Part shown: positions 40,501 through 51,219 of the stretch, piece by piece | How positions within the stretch are numbered: the stretch's first letter is position 1 | How the letters are laid out: every line of letters starts with the position of its first letter | From: Acanthaster planci | Taxonomy: Eukaryota; Echinodermata; Asteroidea; Valvatida; Acanthasteridae | DNA length: 62,210 bases | Reading direction: 5' to 3' | Assembly: GCF_001949145.1 (NCBI RefSeq) | Contig: NW_019091380.1 | Coordinates: 3,275,617-3,337,826 of the forward strand | Made by a program: the position numbers and the translations under genes | Notes under the pieces: model-generated | The model's database searches: none | The model's input: the letters and a program-made list of their open reading frames with translations, nothing else | What the model was told of the DNA's origin: nothing

Positions 40501-43500
40501 ACGGTTCGACACGAACGCGATAAGAGTCAGTGCACTTCCTAATTACCAACATGCTTGGTGGTAAACCCGCACACGAGGATATGTAAATGATGCGAAGCAT
40601 ACTTTTCGTGTATGCCCAACTAATTTAGAAAAGCGCCTGATTGATCATGACAGAGATTTGCATTGCTTGTGCTACGGGTCTTTGGATAATAGGAAGTTCA
40701 AATAAAGCACAGGGTTGCTAAAACGTGGTCAACGGTTTACCAAATAGGGAAGGACATCAGGTAGATTCATTATTAATTATACGAACTCAAAGTCCCCCTC
40801 CAGGTGGATTTCTTGAGGCCATAAATTGGAAAGACTGCATGGGCGCTAGGTTTTGCTGTATAGACAAGACCCCATCTCTTCATTTATAATTATGTTGGGA
40901 TGAACGTTGTTGTTCCTTTTTATTGTTTGTTTGGTTCTGTATATTTTTTTACAATAACATATTTATGTGGACTCCAGTTTCGGAATGGATGATGTGTTTT
41001 CAAAATCATCTTTTAGTTTTGTCTTGCTTTGCAGTGGGTTGGTGCTGGTGGGTTACGCTATAAAGATGGGATATAAAACGCTCGCCTTATCTCCTGTACC
41101 ATCGGGCCTGCAAAGCCCTTCCTTACACTTTCTGACAGAAAGTTTGGTTATCAGCAGATATCCATTGTCTTGGTTGAAAGGAACAAGACCAGCGTCGAAT
41201 GTGGCAGTGGCGTATTGTCGCTGTACCGGACCCGAGGGATTTTATCGGGCGAAGCGGAGCTTGATGTGACGGCCAAACCGATCAATTCCACCCCGTAACA
41301 ATATGCATCAGCAGCCAAATTCCCAGCGGTACGGTGCAGTGCAACCCCCCCCCCTTCGAATGAATTCCGAGACGCTGGTGCTCAGGCGACAATTTGCTCC
41401 TTTTTGCCCCACAAGCTTCACGGGTGCAAATTAGTTTTCCTTCTCAGGTGGTGAATGCCATCGCCGAGCAAATTGTATCATTGTGCCAGGGCCGGCGATA
41501 TTTCCTCTCGTTAAAGGAGAAGAATCTTGGGGCCAACGGCGGGACTGGTGGTTGGCAGTCCAACCATGATGAAGAGATCACATTTCTGTGAACGTCTGTG
41601 CAGTTCCACCTTTATCGCACGAATCGCGGGCAATTGCAGTAGGAGACTGTTTTTAATTTATGATTTTTTTTTAATGCTGGCAGCAAAACGTAATGGGCTT
41701 TTAATGTTGTTAACGAAGGCACGTGAGTTCCTTGACTGGGAAGAGTTCCTTCTTCGGAGTGGGGCTCGTAAAATTACTCCTGATGCATGGAAGCATTATT
41801 TTAGGCCTATGCACCAGTGCTCAGTTTTTGTGTGTATGTGGGAAATGGAATTTTCATCGGTACCATAAAATCACTGCTCTCTCTCAAATGAATCTGACCA
41901 CGCATCACTTAGAAGTCCCTATGTACCATGCGTATTGGAACTCAATTGCGTGTACAATTTGTCTCGTCTGTTCCCCTGGTCAGGTGGCTTGTTTGATCTC
42001 GGAAGTTCCCCCTTTTAGCCGTATCCCCGCCAAAGTCACCTGGGAATCCAATTAATCGATGCAGCACGGGGAGTTTGATTGAGCCAGAAAGGTTTCAGTT
42101 CTGAAGCCCGCCGATTTTGATCCGAGCGGATGCTTTGATATCACCAGACTTGGTGTTCGAACCGAGTTCAACTATACGTAGGTAGACGTGACGGAGCGGA
42201 TGGGAGTAAGCGTTATGACACGGGACATGGGGGCCACAGGAGCGCGTCTATACTGTCATTACTCGAGAGGCACTTGTATGTCGATCTTTGATTACTCTTT
42301 TTTTATGATTTACGATTCAAGTCAACACCGTGTCAACAGAATTCTTCCACATACATTCTTCCACACATATCGTCCACACATATCTTCCACCATACCCAGC
42401 CAGATTAATGACTCGTGTACACACCGCAAATTAACGGAATGCATTAATACTCGACAAATTACCAACTGGGTCAAAAGGTCGTGCAGAAATTAAATTTATA
42501 ACGTGAAGTCGAAGTGTCAAAAGCAACGGATATTCACACACCCATTAATTGGCCCTTATTTCTTGTAACTTACTCGATGAGCGAATCTGAATACATACAA
42601 TGCTTTTTCTCAACTTTTTCACGAAAGCATCAACTTTCCGTAGCATCGTTCAACTAAACAACTATGTATTTCATTACATCATGAGATGTTTCCCCAATTA
42701 ACCAGCTTGTTGGGTCATTTACGTGAAAAGCTTAAAGGCATGTTAGTGTCAAATTTTATACAGTCGCACTTAGCCAATTAAGCGCGGGTGAAGTAATCGA
42801 ACGACATGCATGGTTCATAAGAGGTAAATCGTAAGTCTCTTTGCTTAAACAACTGAAAGTATAGCGATGCTCCATAATGGATCAGTAGAATCACCGTTTG
42901 TATTAATTCATAAGGAAGTAAATAGTGCGCTGACGCCATTTCTTTAACTTCAGTTGTATTTCTTTTCGGTAACGCTTAATTTTGTGGAAGTTGTGGGTCA
43001 GTAATTATATATCAATCAGTATTTTACATCAGTAATATATGAAGCTACTGATTGGGGTTTTGCGTGTGGTTCAGTTAATCTTGAAAGGCTTGCAAAATGG
43101 GTTCTAGGGTTTTTGAGCAGGGTTTATGGTGCAGTGTCGCTTGAAAGACGAAGTTGTCATCTTATAGAGTACATGCGTTGGTTGGTTCGCTAACAGTGGT
43201 GGTATTAGACATCGTGAGGATTTCGATCGCCAAGATCAATTCGGTCATGCACATCGGTATAACTCAGTTCAACGAAGTAGAATGAGAATGATTCAACATA
43301 ATCATAATTTTTGGTTTTTGTCCGTTTCTACAAAAGGTGACTTTTTCCTGCTGGTGTATAGCATAGACAGCATGGAGTCCTTCCAAGAAGTGCGCCGCCT
43401 ACGACAACAGATCATCGACACCAAGAGAAGCCGGAAAGGAACCAAGGCAGTCCCCATGGTGATCGCTGGTAACAAGACGGACAGGAACGAGCACAGAGAG

Positions 43501-43920
43501 GTCACGCTGGAGGAGGCCAAGAGGGCATTCTCTTCCGGCAGACGAGTCACGTGCCACGAGCTGTCGGCCCTGGACGACAGCAACATTGACGGCGTGTTCC
43601 GAGCCCTCTTCGAAAATGCCCGGCTGCCGAGCGAGATGGCGCCCTCTATGCACAAAAAGGTGGCAGCTGCCACCTCCACTAATCTGAACAGCGGGACGAG
43701 CCCCAGAGGGCTATCGCTGCGCAGGCGCATCAGCGACGCGTGCGGTGTCATCTCGCCCAACGCGCGGCGACCGAGTCTGCGCAGTGACCTGATGCAGGTC
43801 AGGACCAATGTGTTGCGAGAGGAGCACCACCACAATGACGACGAGTACGAGGATGAGACGGAAGGAGACGAAACTGCGTCTGGAGGGAGTACAAAGAAGC
43901 GCGCATGTCTTATCCAGTGA
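10516..43920 (+). CDS. RASD1: RASD-family (Dexras1/Rhes-like) small GTPase
   Basis: Two coding exons, 10516-10789 and 43337-43920, join in phase 1 to give 285 residues (human RASD1 is about 281). Ras-like signals: P-loop GSSKVGKT at residues 27-34, switch I YTPTIEDFHRK at 49-59, DTSGN at 74-78 in place of the usual DTAGQ, NKTD at 137-140 and ELSAL near 166-170. The PAKNCYR lead-in, the NPFPAM segment and the ARRPSLRSDLM block are RASD hallmarks. The C-terminus CLIQ is a CAAX box expected to be farnesylated, giving membrane attachment. The Asn at the Ras Gln61 position is normal for this family and fits altered GTPase behaviour. The start is supported by A at -3 and an upstream in-frame stop. 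The intron interrupts the codon after ILT, the position I recall for vertebrate RASD1. An acidic/His-rich stretch precedes the CAAX box and differs from vertebrate tails. It may be the single pro-orthologue of RASD1 and RASD2. Confidence 0.95.
13217..13513. repeat. Cluster of diverged repeats around AATGCAGTACGAAC and TAGGGATA palindromes
   Basis: Variants of AATGCAGTACGAAC occur near 13219, 13272, 13376, 13422 and 13496, with an inverted variant near 13320. Between them lie variants of CTAGGGATAG, twice as near-palindromes (TAGGGATAGACAATTCTATC onward; CTAGGGATAGCTATCCCT). The pattern fits a degraded tandem array or a small foldback element of units about 50-75 bases long. Confidence 0.65.
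16795..16990 (+). repeat. Dispersed repeat family R, copy 1
   Basis: Shared blocks are ATCGGTTGAAAAGAG, GGTAGCGACGCGAC, TTGTGAACCA, TTGCTAGGAA, GCGCCCTCTC and GGGCTCATACTG, in the same order as in the reverse complement of 35815-36002. This is the same repeat in the opposite orientation, about 190 bases long. No coding potential is recognised. Confidence 0.75.
18123..18930 (+). mobile_element. 3' end of a non-LTR retrotransposon (LINE), 5' truncated
   Basis: The ORF ending at 18386 finishes with FNRHYARTLT, then FPRIWNSLSSHIKDS and IDSFN. This resembles the extreme C-terminus of LINE reverse-transcriptase proteins, which often end in a WNSLP...SLDSFK-like segment. After the stop comes about 500 bases of T-rich 3' UTR, then a simple tail at about 18892-18925 (CGAATAAATAATAAAAATCC, then ATAATATTAG). 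No reverse-transcriptase core is present, so this is a dead 5'-truncated copy. The clade cannot be assigned from this fragment, and the upstream boundary is uncertain. Confidence 0.6.
26150..26240 (-). repeat. Dispersed repeat family R, partial or rearranged copy 3
   Basis: GAGAGGGCGCAATTTTCCTA at about 26210-26229 matches the central block at 35860-35879 (GAGAGGGCACAATTTTCCTA) and, in reverse complement, the block at 16921-16946. CTCTTCAACCGAT near 26177 matches another block of the family. The order of the two blocks differs from copies 1 and 2, so this copy is rearranged or incomplete. Confidence 0.5.
26660..26905. repeat. Repeat with mirrored TGACGTCA boxes (family B, copy A)
   Basis: GGAAGTGACGTCACACTT (26681-26698) and AAGTGTGACGTCACTGTG (26801-26818) face each other in opposite orientation, with the two perfect 8-base boxes exactly 120 bases apart (26686 and 26806). 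The right half, through GAACCAGAAAGTG and CTGGTTCTCGCGCT, recurs in the WBP2 intron at 53961-54024 and 55713-55770. The symmetry and recurrence suggest a DNA-transposon remnant rather than a single-copy enhancer. Confidence 0.6.
30928..30990. repeat. (AAAT)n-type microsatellite
   Basis: An interrupted AATA/AAAT simple repeat runs for about 60 bases (AAATAAATAAATAC, AATCAATAAATA and similar). Confidence 0.9.
34080..34350. repeat. Repeat containing GTGTTTAGAAATGTGTTTAA
   Basis: GTGTTTAGAAATGTGTTTAA occurs at about 34178 and again at about 34328. An imperfect inverted version, ATTTAAACACATTCCTAATC, lies near 34253. ACGGGTCGTGGGTTAAAC and ACGTTTTACCCATGTTAA give further loose mirror symmetry. 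Probably a small decayed foldback element. Confidence 0.5.
35815..36002 (-). repeat. Dispersed repeat family R, copy 2
   Basis: In reverse complement this carries the same ordered blocks as 16795-16990 (ATCGGTTGAAAAGAG, GGTAGCGACGCGAC, TTGTGAACCA, TTGCTAGGAA, CCCTCTC, GGGCTCATACTG). The two full copies lie in opposite orientation 19 kb apart in the same intron. Confidence 0.75.
38212..38252. repeat. A-rich simple sequence
   Basis: A run of A interrupted by C (AAAAAAAACAAACAAAAAAC type) of about 40 bases, beside the foldback at 38289-38403. It may be the tail of a retroposed sequence or simple low-complexity DNA. Confidence 0.7.
38289..38403. repeat. Inverted repeat with GGCCATTTTACCGAGCC arms
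   Basis: GGCCATTTTACCGAGCCGGA followed by TACAAAG (38289-38315) is matched in reverse complement by CTTTGTATTCGGCTCGGTAA followed by AATGGCC (about 38376-38402). The arms are about 27 bases with one mismatch and the loop is about 60 bases. Confidence 0.75.
38342..38686 (-). CDS. Unrecognised ORF (hypothetical, low confidence)
   Basis: An open frame of 114 codons on the minus strand lies just beyond, and in another frame than, the exon-like ORF at 38699-39041. I recognise no domain. Its C-terminal part runs into the foldback repeat, and a 20-base palindrome (38505-38524) lies inside it. It could be an exon of a nested gene, part of a transposon, or chance. Confidence 0.15.
   Translation of the reverse strand: MLSDQQLPLGYGSLRLAASLPTRPGITEHERYHPNMRMPNIDGTTSEYFGYFQKTGGIPPVLVTWTFGDTDKDVYNKIWTRNALNQLTESSYPLVAILPSRIQSFPGNTRLCSS
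38699..39041 (-). CDS. Exon-like ORF inside RASD intron (hypothetical)
   Basis: On the minus strand a T-rich tract ending TTTGTGTTTCAG stands immediately before 39041. The frame then stays open for 114 codons plus one base, to a possible donor GTATAA after CAGG at 38699. The frame continues open past this donor to 38604. The visible protein has no signal peptide, repeat or motif that I can name. The strong acceptor makes it look like an internal exon of a nested gene or an old transposon gene, but no partner exon was identified. Chance remains possible. Confidence 0.25.
40126..40255 (+). CDS. Candidate alternative first coding exon in RASD intron (speculative)
   Basis: An ATG in good context (GAGTCATGG) opens a frame of 43 codons plus one base, to a strong donor GTAAGT (40256-40261). 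The leftover phase (1) is the phase needed to join the second RASD exon at 43337. A product would lack the P-loop and both switch regions, so it would not be a working GTPase. No promoter element was identified. The frame also stays open to 40437 without splicing. Confidence 0.2.
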
Positions 43921-44395
43921 CGGCATCGCATCATGCATCAGCTTAAGGCATGCCTACTCCCATGAAAATTTATTGTGCTAGCCACTTTTCACAGCCTTAT
44001 TTGTTTATACACAATTCATGACTAAATTGTATGCAAACTCGCTATTTCTCGGCACTTCTTACTCTGTGGGTGTATGCCTGAGCAATAGTGTGTCCCAGTG
44101 GTTGGTTGCACTGAATGTGCGTAGGGATGCGCGTATGAAGTAGACGCAATGTTTGTGCGAGTAGTCAAGAAACCAACTCCACTCTTTCAACCTGTATGTG
44201 TCTGCCCCTGATGAAAGGATTGGCTTAACGTCAGTGACTGAGTAAGCATGTTTCGACGTTTGCATTAATTAAATCACAGTGACATGATTGACTTGCTTTT
44301 TGTAAAAGAGACTAGGCTTATTAATTGATGTATTTTCGTTAAAAGAAAGACCAGCATTTTTCAGAAAAATAAAGGTTCTTTTTTTATTACTAACA
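43921..44395 (+). other. RASD1: RASD 3' UTR (inferred)
   Basis: Non-coding sequence runs from the TGA at 43918-43920 to a canonical AATAAA at 44368-44373, followed by a T-rich stretch. This gives a compact 3' UTR of about 470 bases. Confidence 0.6.
44368..44373 (+). terminator. RASD1: Candidate poly(A) signal of RASD
   Basis: AATAAA lies about 450 bases after the stop codon, followed by GGTTCTTTTTTTATT, a T-rich downstream element. It is the first canonical signal after the stop. Confidence 0.6.
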
Positions 44396-47300
44396 CCATA
44401 GCGGGCTGCGTATTAAAGACATTGGCGCGCTTCACAAGGATGAAACTGATCTCAAGAGCAATGAGACTGCGGTTCAGTCTGCGCATTGGCGAATATGCCC
44501 TTAAAATTAAGGGAGTTGAAAGGAGTCGTGTCCGCAAGCAACGACTCGCGGCCGAACAGCAAGTCACTATTGCCATAAATGGTCTAAGCAGAAGTATAAT
44601 TGCGCATGTTTTGAATAATACATTTGCATATGCATAGCTGCACTCGCTTTATCAATATGGAATCATGCCATTTTAACTTCTCTATAAATACACAACCTAA
44701 CTGTTGCGATTTGCAGAAGGCATTCGGTGGACCAACACGTTCGCTACCACATCACTGCGGTCGTGTTGAATGATTGTGCTCTTTAAAAGCCCCACCAAGT
44801 GATCTCTGCGCTCATAATTGTGTCAAAACGCTATCTCTCAAACGGAAGAGGTATTGATCTTAAGTGGCAATCGTTGCAATCTTGCATCTGGCGGAACCTC
44901 ACACATTCGCCCCCGGTCCCGCGCAACTCCCCCTTGGTAAAGTGCCGTGACGACACTCGTCTGCGACTGTATTTTACTCTTGATCGATGCAGACATTCAA
45001 CGATACGGGAAATGGCACTCTAGCCGGCAAGAGAGCAAATAATTCATGTTGCTGAACATGAAAGAGCCAACGAGTGTCTACCTGGGTAGCAAACTGAGGT
45101 CGTGTACATGACATTGGCACTGTCCTATTCACCACTTGATGTAAAATCACCGCCCGATGCACAGCTAATATATACAGATGAAAAAACATTATCGGCAGCC
45201 CAGCTGTGCCTGATGGCTATTCTTCGAAGTGGTGACTGACCCTCTACCCTCTTTACTTGAATTCAATCAAACTTGGCCTGCAACTTAAAGCGATGAGTCA
45301 CGGACGGTACAGGATAAACTTCGCGTTAAGGACTGCAAACCGTGATCCCCTTTTAATCTAGGTTCGGCAGGTAGCAGCCGTCGGATTTAGGTGCATTCTG
45401 GTTCGCCAGCAATTAAGAACATCAGATGCGTTAAGCCGCGGGAGACTGTCCGGATGAAAGCCTACCTCAACCCGGGGTCCCTGCTCAAAGTTATGCAGAC
45501 GGTACACGGCGCGCTCCTAAAGCAGCATGCCGGAGTGACAGTCTGAGCGTCACATACCTGCTCGCGGCGTCGTAAAGCACGAGGACCGATACTAGTAGAA
45601 GACACACGAGGCTTTGATTTCTTCGGGTTATCGGATATTGTTGAAACAAAATAAGTACATGGGGGAGACTGAGCGACGGTTTATTTAAGGCGAACTGAAT
45701 GCCTGGAAATGACAGGTGAAAATAAAGTCGCAGGAGTCGCGTTCGTACCAATTATGGTGTTAAAATGTTTCAGTGAGGGTGTTACGGGCTGACTTGTACG
45801 TGCTATACTGCTTATTGTGCAACGTATAAAAATGTGGTGTCAGAAGTGGGATCCTGTTCAGAGCAGTATATGACTGGTTATGAATAAATGGCTCAGAATG
45901 CGATTGACAAGCAAATCTTATTCACGCTTCTAACTTCAATGAAACCACAAGGTGTATAGACTGGAAAAGGCGCGAATTTAACACTAGTTGTGGAACAAAA
46001 TAAGTGTGAATTCTGCTTAGCCTTTCATCAACAGCAGTTTCGTGACATTAGGGTGCAGGTTTTACTTTGTTAACCATTTGTTTTGTGTAAAATGACAGGT
46101 ATTACAGAAAGCGCTACTGTAACATCCTCGCGGCACTATACTTATCCTATACTTTTCCAAAATTTCTTATTCACAGTGGGAAAAGTAGAGATGTAATGGG
46201 AAAAGTTATTTGAAAGCTCTTGACTTCGCGACATGAAATATACCTACCTGTACTAGCCGTCCAGGTTTAGCAGAGTAAAACACGAACGTCTGGTTGTTTC
46301 GGCAATAATTATCCACTGAGAAATGCTGACTGAGCGGTTGCCAAAGAATTACTTCTATTTCATGTATGTACGAAATACCAATCATAATTTTAACGAATCT
46401 TGTCGGAGAGCACTACCTGATTATGCGTGCAGTACAACCCCCCCAAAAAAAAAACTCGACAAAAGCTTGCAATCCATAAAAATGCTTTCCGGCATCGCGA
46501 TAGGCTTTATTGCGAGAATACTTCCAACTTTTGCATTGTTTTTCACCACTTGCCTTTGCTTTATTTTATCAATAAAACGTCAATGTTGCTTAACAAAAAT
46601 CACCTGTTATTGTGTGTCTTGTATTTCTGGATTAAAACGTAGTATTTGGCTCTTTGGCTCCAGCGGGCATTTCCTACTTACATGACACGGCCCTTCATTA
46701 GTCTCATAAACAGGTTTAAACAATGCCACCCTCGGTCCAATGCGAGGAGGCTAAATTCTTCGTCGAAGGACGCAACTCAGTGCGGACACAGTCGTTAGGT
46801 GGATAAACGAGAAGACCCGAATCCAGTACAAATTTAATCTAACCCGGCTGTCATTGGTCTAATCAAATTGTCTGTAGGAACTAGATCATAAGGGAAAAAG
46901 TCTAACCGAAGGAGACGCAGTAGGGATGCGAATCCCAGGGGAAATTAATGCCAACTATATGGTAAACCAGACGAAACATTCGTCCTTAAGTCAACCTGCA
47001 AAAGAAATGTCTTACAACCATCCAACCTGATCTGGGCTTCCCACTCAAGAGAATTGACTGTATGAAACATTGTGATCATCGAAATAGTATTACGACCTCC
47101 CTCTAACAACACCCCTAAATATGTATCACAACGAATCTTGTGCTTTGTTTAAAGACCCAATAAGCTTGCAAAAAGAAACGAAAAAGCTTGCAAATTAATT
47201 CTTATTGGCGAGGTGAACCTTTGGGACAATTTAAGTCACGATTTATCATCGAAATCTGATCGTATTACCGCCTGTTATCAGAGGGCGTCATTCACCTCGT

Positions 47301-50300
47301 AAGATCAGTTGTTAGCCTCGATGCCCGGTAGAACATGGAGTTGATAGGAAAAAATACGCTTACAGGCGTCTTCCCATTAATACGTTTTCTTTGGCCGCGT
47401 CGCGTACTCGATGCGTTCCTGCGTTTCAATTTCACGGACACAAAATCGACCCCATTCACATAACACACGTGTGCGCTGCGTCAAAAAGCGATTTTGACGG
47501 ATACGCAACTCTTGACGCAAGTATTGACACGCTTATGGAAAGGCGCCTTTATTCTGTTTCACGTGCGAAAAAGGGTGTGGCGTTAATCAGGGAAGGGATA
47601 AGAGTTACCTGCAATGGCACCCTACTTAAACCACAGTAAATTTTAAAAAATGAAATAAAAAAAAGCGGAGTGTCATCTTTCACTAATTAATCACATCCAA
47701 AGCATGGCCATCAACTTGCATTAAAGAAGTGTCGTCATACCAGAAACCCTTATGTGCAAAGATATTGCATGAAACCCCATGATGACAAATTTTGGCTGTT
47801 GATACAGCCCTGTAATGGCTCCATCCATGACGGGCAGAAACTCCATCACACACCCGCTGCACAAACACAGATCTTGTTTGGAGAAAAGTGCTCTGTTTGC
47901 ACTCGGTTTAACACGGCAGATGGAGTAGTTTCTTCCCTCCTTAAGTTTTGTCTGTCAAACAGGTTTTTGAATCTACAAGATCTAACCAAAGAAGGAACAA
48001 ATGGCTCAGACAAACATCAACCCAAGAGCTCGATCAAACTTCTGTTTACGTAGATTGCAAAATCGTATTTTCTACACAGATGAACTGCACAGCTTACAAA
48101 CTGACTTGAGTCATCAATTTGACGATCCATAATGTTTAGTGACTCGAATTGCCAATTCGGCTTTGATACCTGAATGAATGGACTCATGTCACAAAACCCA
48201 AACCCTCCTTCCCAAAATGGTGAGTAAACGGGGTTGTAGATGAGCGCAATGTTTAAGCTTTTGATATAACGTTGATGACCTTCGTACTCGACAATAATTC
48301 TGGGGCAGGAGAATTAAATTTCATTCTGACTGGTAAAAATTGCATATAATGAGTAAGGGCTGTTGATCATGGATACATAATCTCATCAAGAGCGGCCACT
48401 CGCCTATAGTTATTCCGTGAGGAATCCACTAATCAGACTGGGTTCCTTACAGAATCCCGGATCAGACGCTTGACGATTATCGATCGTGACATCGATTCAG
48501 ATTTCAGGATTGCTATCGTTCGCTGAGCAACACTGTGCTTTTGGAGTGAGGAATCGGGAAGGGGGTTTGTCCCCACATCCTCCTACGCACTCTAGTGTCC
48601 ATGAATTCGTCTGTGCATTGGACACATTAATCATGTACTTGATTTCCCTTGGTGATTTGAGAGTAGACCTCAGTCCCAACCAGATTGGAAAGCAACGTCT
48701 GCATTTGAAAGTGTAGATTAATCAGTGCATCCTGCACAAAATAAGGCTTTGGGGAAAATAATTCATCTTGATGTTGTAGCTTGAGAAAATCAGAACACAA
48801 CAGGTACAAGTTAAAACGCACGTAGCATTTTGTGAACGAAATGATATAAATTTCAGTTTACGAATACTTCCTAGAATAACTTTAAAATACACTTAAAAAA
48901 AAGGGGGGGGTGGTAGCTTCCTCAGAAACTTTTAAGAGCCTTGTATTTTTTGTCTCATTCATAAAGATCACCACAGTTACTGACAGCATTCTCCGTGTTT
49001 CAAGGAAAGAGAGAAATGATGGTTAGAAAAAACACAGAAAAACACAGAAATGATGAATCGAACGTTTCAAGAATGGATGTTTGCTAGTAGAGGAAAGGGG
49101 CGAGGCACCTGTGGAAAGAGGCAGAACAATATATCTAAGGGGTCCCAGAATCATGGTCATTAACCCTGGCAAAGGGAGAGGGGTATATCAATTTCAAACA
49201 AATTTCCACAAAAAGTTTGTCCAAAGGTTTGGAGAACACTCTAGTGATACACTAGTGACGGCTGGCAGGATCGCTGCAGGCGAATGCAATCATCGACCGT
49301 GGACGGATTGGGAGGGAGGATGAAATAAGATCGGGGAAATATTTTGTTCGCATTTTGCGCCGGGAGATGTTTTAGGAGCGCACTGACTTAATGTATGGAA
49401 ATATTTTGGCGGCTTCTCAGAAACAATGTTTGGAATACTGATTCAAGCTAGCAACCAAACAATTCGGACACGGCATAAGAAAGGGCAAAACTACGTTGAT
49501 GCAAATAAACCAATCACAAGGTTCCTTGCATCATTGTGCCATTTGAAAGGAACCCTATGATTGACTCATTTGCAAATTACACAATTTTGAAAATGGTTTA
49601 ACATGTACAGACCGCCAATGCAGTCTGGACAGAGAAGAAAAACGCAGGGAAGTGAATTGTCTTGTTCACAGACTTGTAGTTCGTGTAACATTTTAAAACA
49701 CCATGGTTACAATATATTATATTTACTTTTTTATTAATTGGATTTCATTTCTTTCGTGGACACTTTGTCAGTATATACAGCTAAGTTACTTTAAAATGAA
49801 ATCTGACATGGACCATTTACAATATTTTTGAGTACATATATTCATTCTTCTTGACAAATAAGGAACTACACAAATCTCAGGATCTAAAATACGGAGATAA
49901 AGTATGGTTTCAACCAACTGCATACCACTTCAAGAAAATGTAACTCACTAGTCACCAGTCCAAAACCAGGCTGAAGGCTTGTGAGCTAGAATCTAGAAAC
50001 TTTTATCAACATACTTATGAATAGTGCAAATTACACACGTTTCACTGTTGTTATGTAAGACACAATATTTTTGTCAAAATGTACTGATTTATTTTAACGC
50101 ATGTAATTCTGGCACGTTTAACCCAAGTGATCGTGGCAGAAGTTGCATTATGGGCAGGATGCACTTGATCACACGCCGTCACATGATCACATTACACCCT
50201 TACACCATCCTAAGTTGGCCCAAGCACACTTTAGATTAGTGAGTAACCTTGAGCACTGAAGGTAATCATATTCGAATAAATAACTACATCAACTAAAACT

Positions 50301-51030
50301 ATGAATTGAATGTAAACAGAACTTGCCCAAAACCATTCATACAGATTAGTTCCACCTTCAAATTAATGAACAATTGTTTCATACCAAATTCATATTCCAA
50401 AAAAAAGGGAACAATGAGTAAAACAATCAAATTTAAGGTATCACTTATCATAAATTATGTCAATGGAGTGAAATTCAGTTAATATACATTAACAACTACT
50501 TAAATGTTGAAAATCGTGATTAATTTGGATATATGACAGTCATGTATCTTTATGCATACACAGTATAAAGTTCAATCACTGTAATGTGCATGCACCAAAA
50601 TTTCTGGATGAGGTACCCCATCTTACATTCACCACAAGACATGACTGATTTCACTGTATAAAGGTACAACTAAACTTGACAGATTTGTTTAAATGAAGCC
50701 TAAATAAAAAATTCTTTCCAAACAACACTTAATACAATGCATCAGATCACTTGTCAAAGTGTTCACAGGATTTACCATCCTGTTTGAACACTCCTTCGCT
50801 TCCCAATGTTAGATAAACCAATTCCTTATAATTCTATACTGGCATAATAAACACCCTGCTCTCCACATGGCCAATTCCTTCCGAAAAGCCAAGTTTGAAA
50901 TTTTACTCTTTAATATAATATTATCATGAAAATGTAATAAGGATAACTGTAAATGCACAGGGTAAAGAGCAACTGTCTTGCTTAATCAAATTGTCATCAT
51001 GTAAAAATCTCTGAGGACAAGACGAAAAAG
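44396..51030. other. Convergent intergenic interval between RASD and WBP2
   Basis: No recognised gene. A GC-richer patch near 45290-45720 has open frames on both strands without a known domain. The plus-strand frame ending at 47639 is followed within 15 bases by AATAAA and a short A run, reminiscent of a retroposed 3' end, but the protein is not recognised. Other ORFs (48486-48716, 49081-49323) look like chance frames. Confidence 0.6.
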
Positions 51031-51219
51031 CTACAATCCTTGCCTAATCTCACTGGGCCCCCTTCCCTGGGGCCCTCTTTCAATGTTGGGTCTCATTGCG
51101 TGGTCCGCGCTCCAGCTCGACAACAATGACCGTGGGAAGTAGGGGACCTGGGGAGGGTATGGCTGCTGACACCTGTCCCAACCATTTTGGCCAGCATTGT
51201 AGATATCACCAAAAGTCTC
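51031..51219 (-). CDS. Proline-rich short ORF, possible terminal exon (hypothetical)
   Basis: On the minus strand an open frame of 62 codons ends in TAG at 51031-51033. It is rich in Pro, Gln, Tyr, Trp and Arg (QQPYPPQVPYFPRS). A T-rich acceptor (TTTTTCCAG) lies just upstream, but reading from it in this frame meets a TGA, so a different acceptor would be needed. It lies downstream of the WBP2 stop and could be WBP2 3' UTR, an alternative last exon or chance. Confidence 0.15.
   Translation of the reverse strand, partial: ETFGDIYNAGQNGWDRCQQPYPPQVPYFPRSLLSSWSADHAMRPNIERGPQGRGPSEIRQGL

Larger units (their letters stand above)
10790..43336 (+). other. RASD1: 32.5 kb RASD intron: overview
   Basis: The donor GTAAGT follows ACAG, and the acceptor is preceded by a T-rich run ending CTACAAAAG. 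Only one intron is needed to join the two RASD exons. Recognised contents are listed separately. Stretches without a recognised feature include 10790-13216, 13514-16789, 18931-26149, 26931-30927, 30991-34079, 36003-38288 and 40442-43336. These contain only short ORFs without known domains. Some stretches could be regulatory, but conservation cannot be judged from one sequence. Confidence 0.85.

Noticed and set aside
43302-43938. Long minus-strand ORF of 210 codons opposite RASD exon 2
   Set aside because: It is the antisense shadow of the RASD coding exon, which has clear GTPase motifs on the plus strand.
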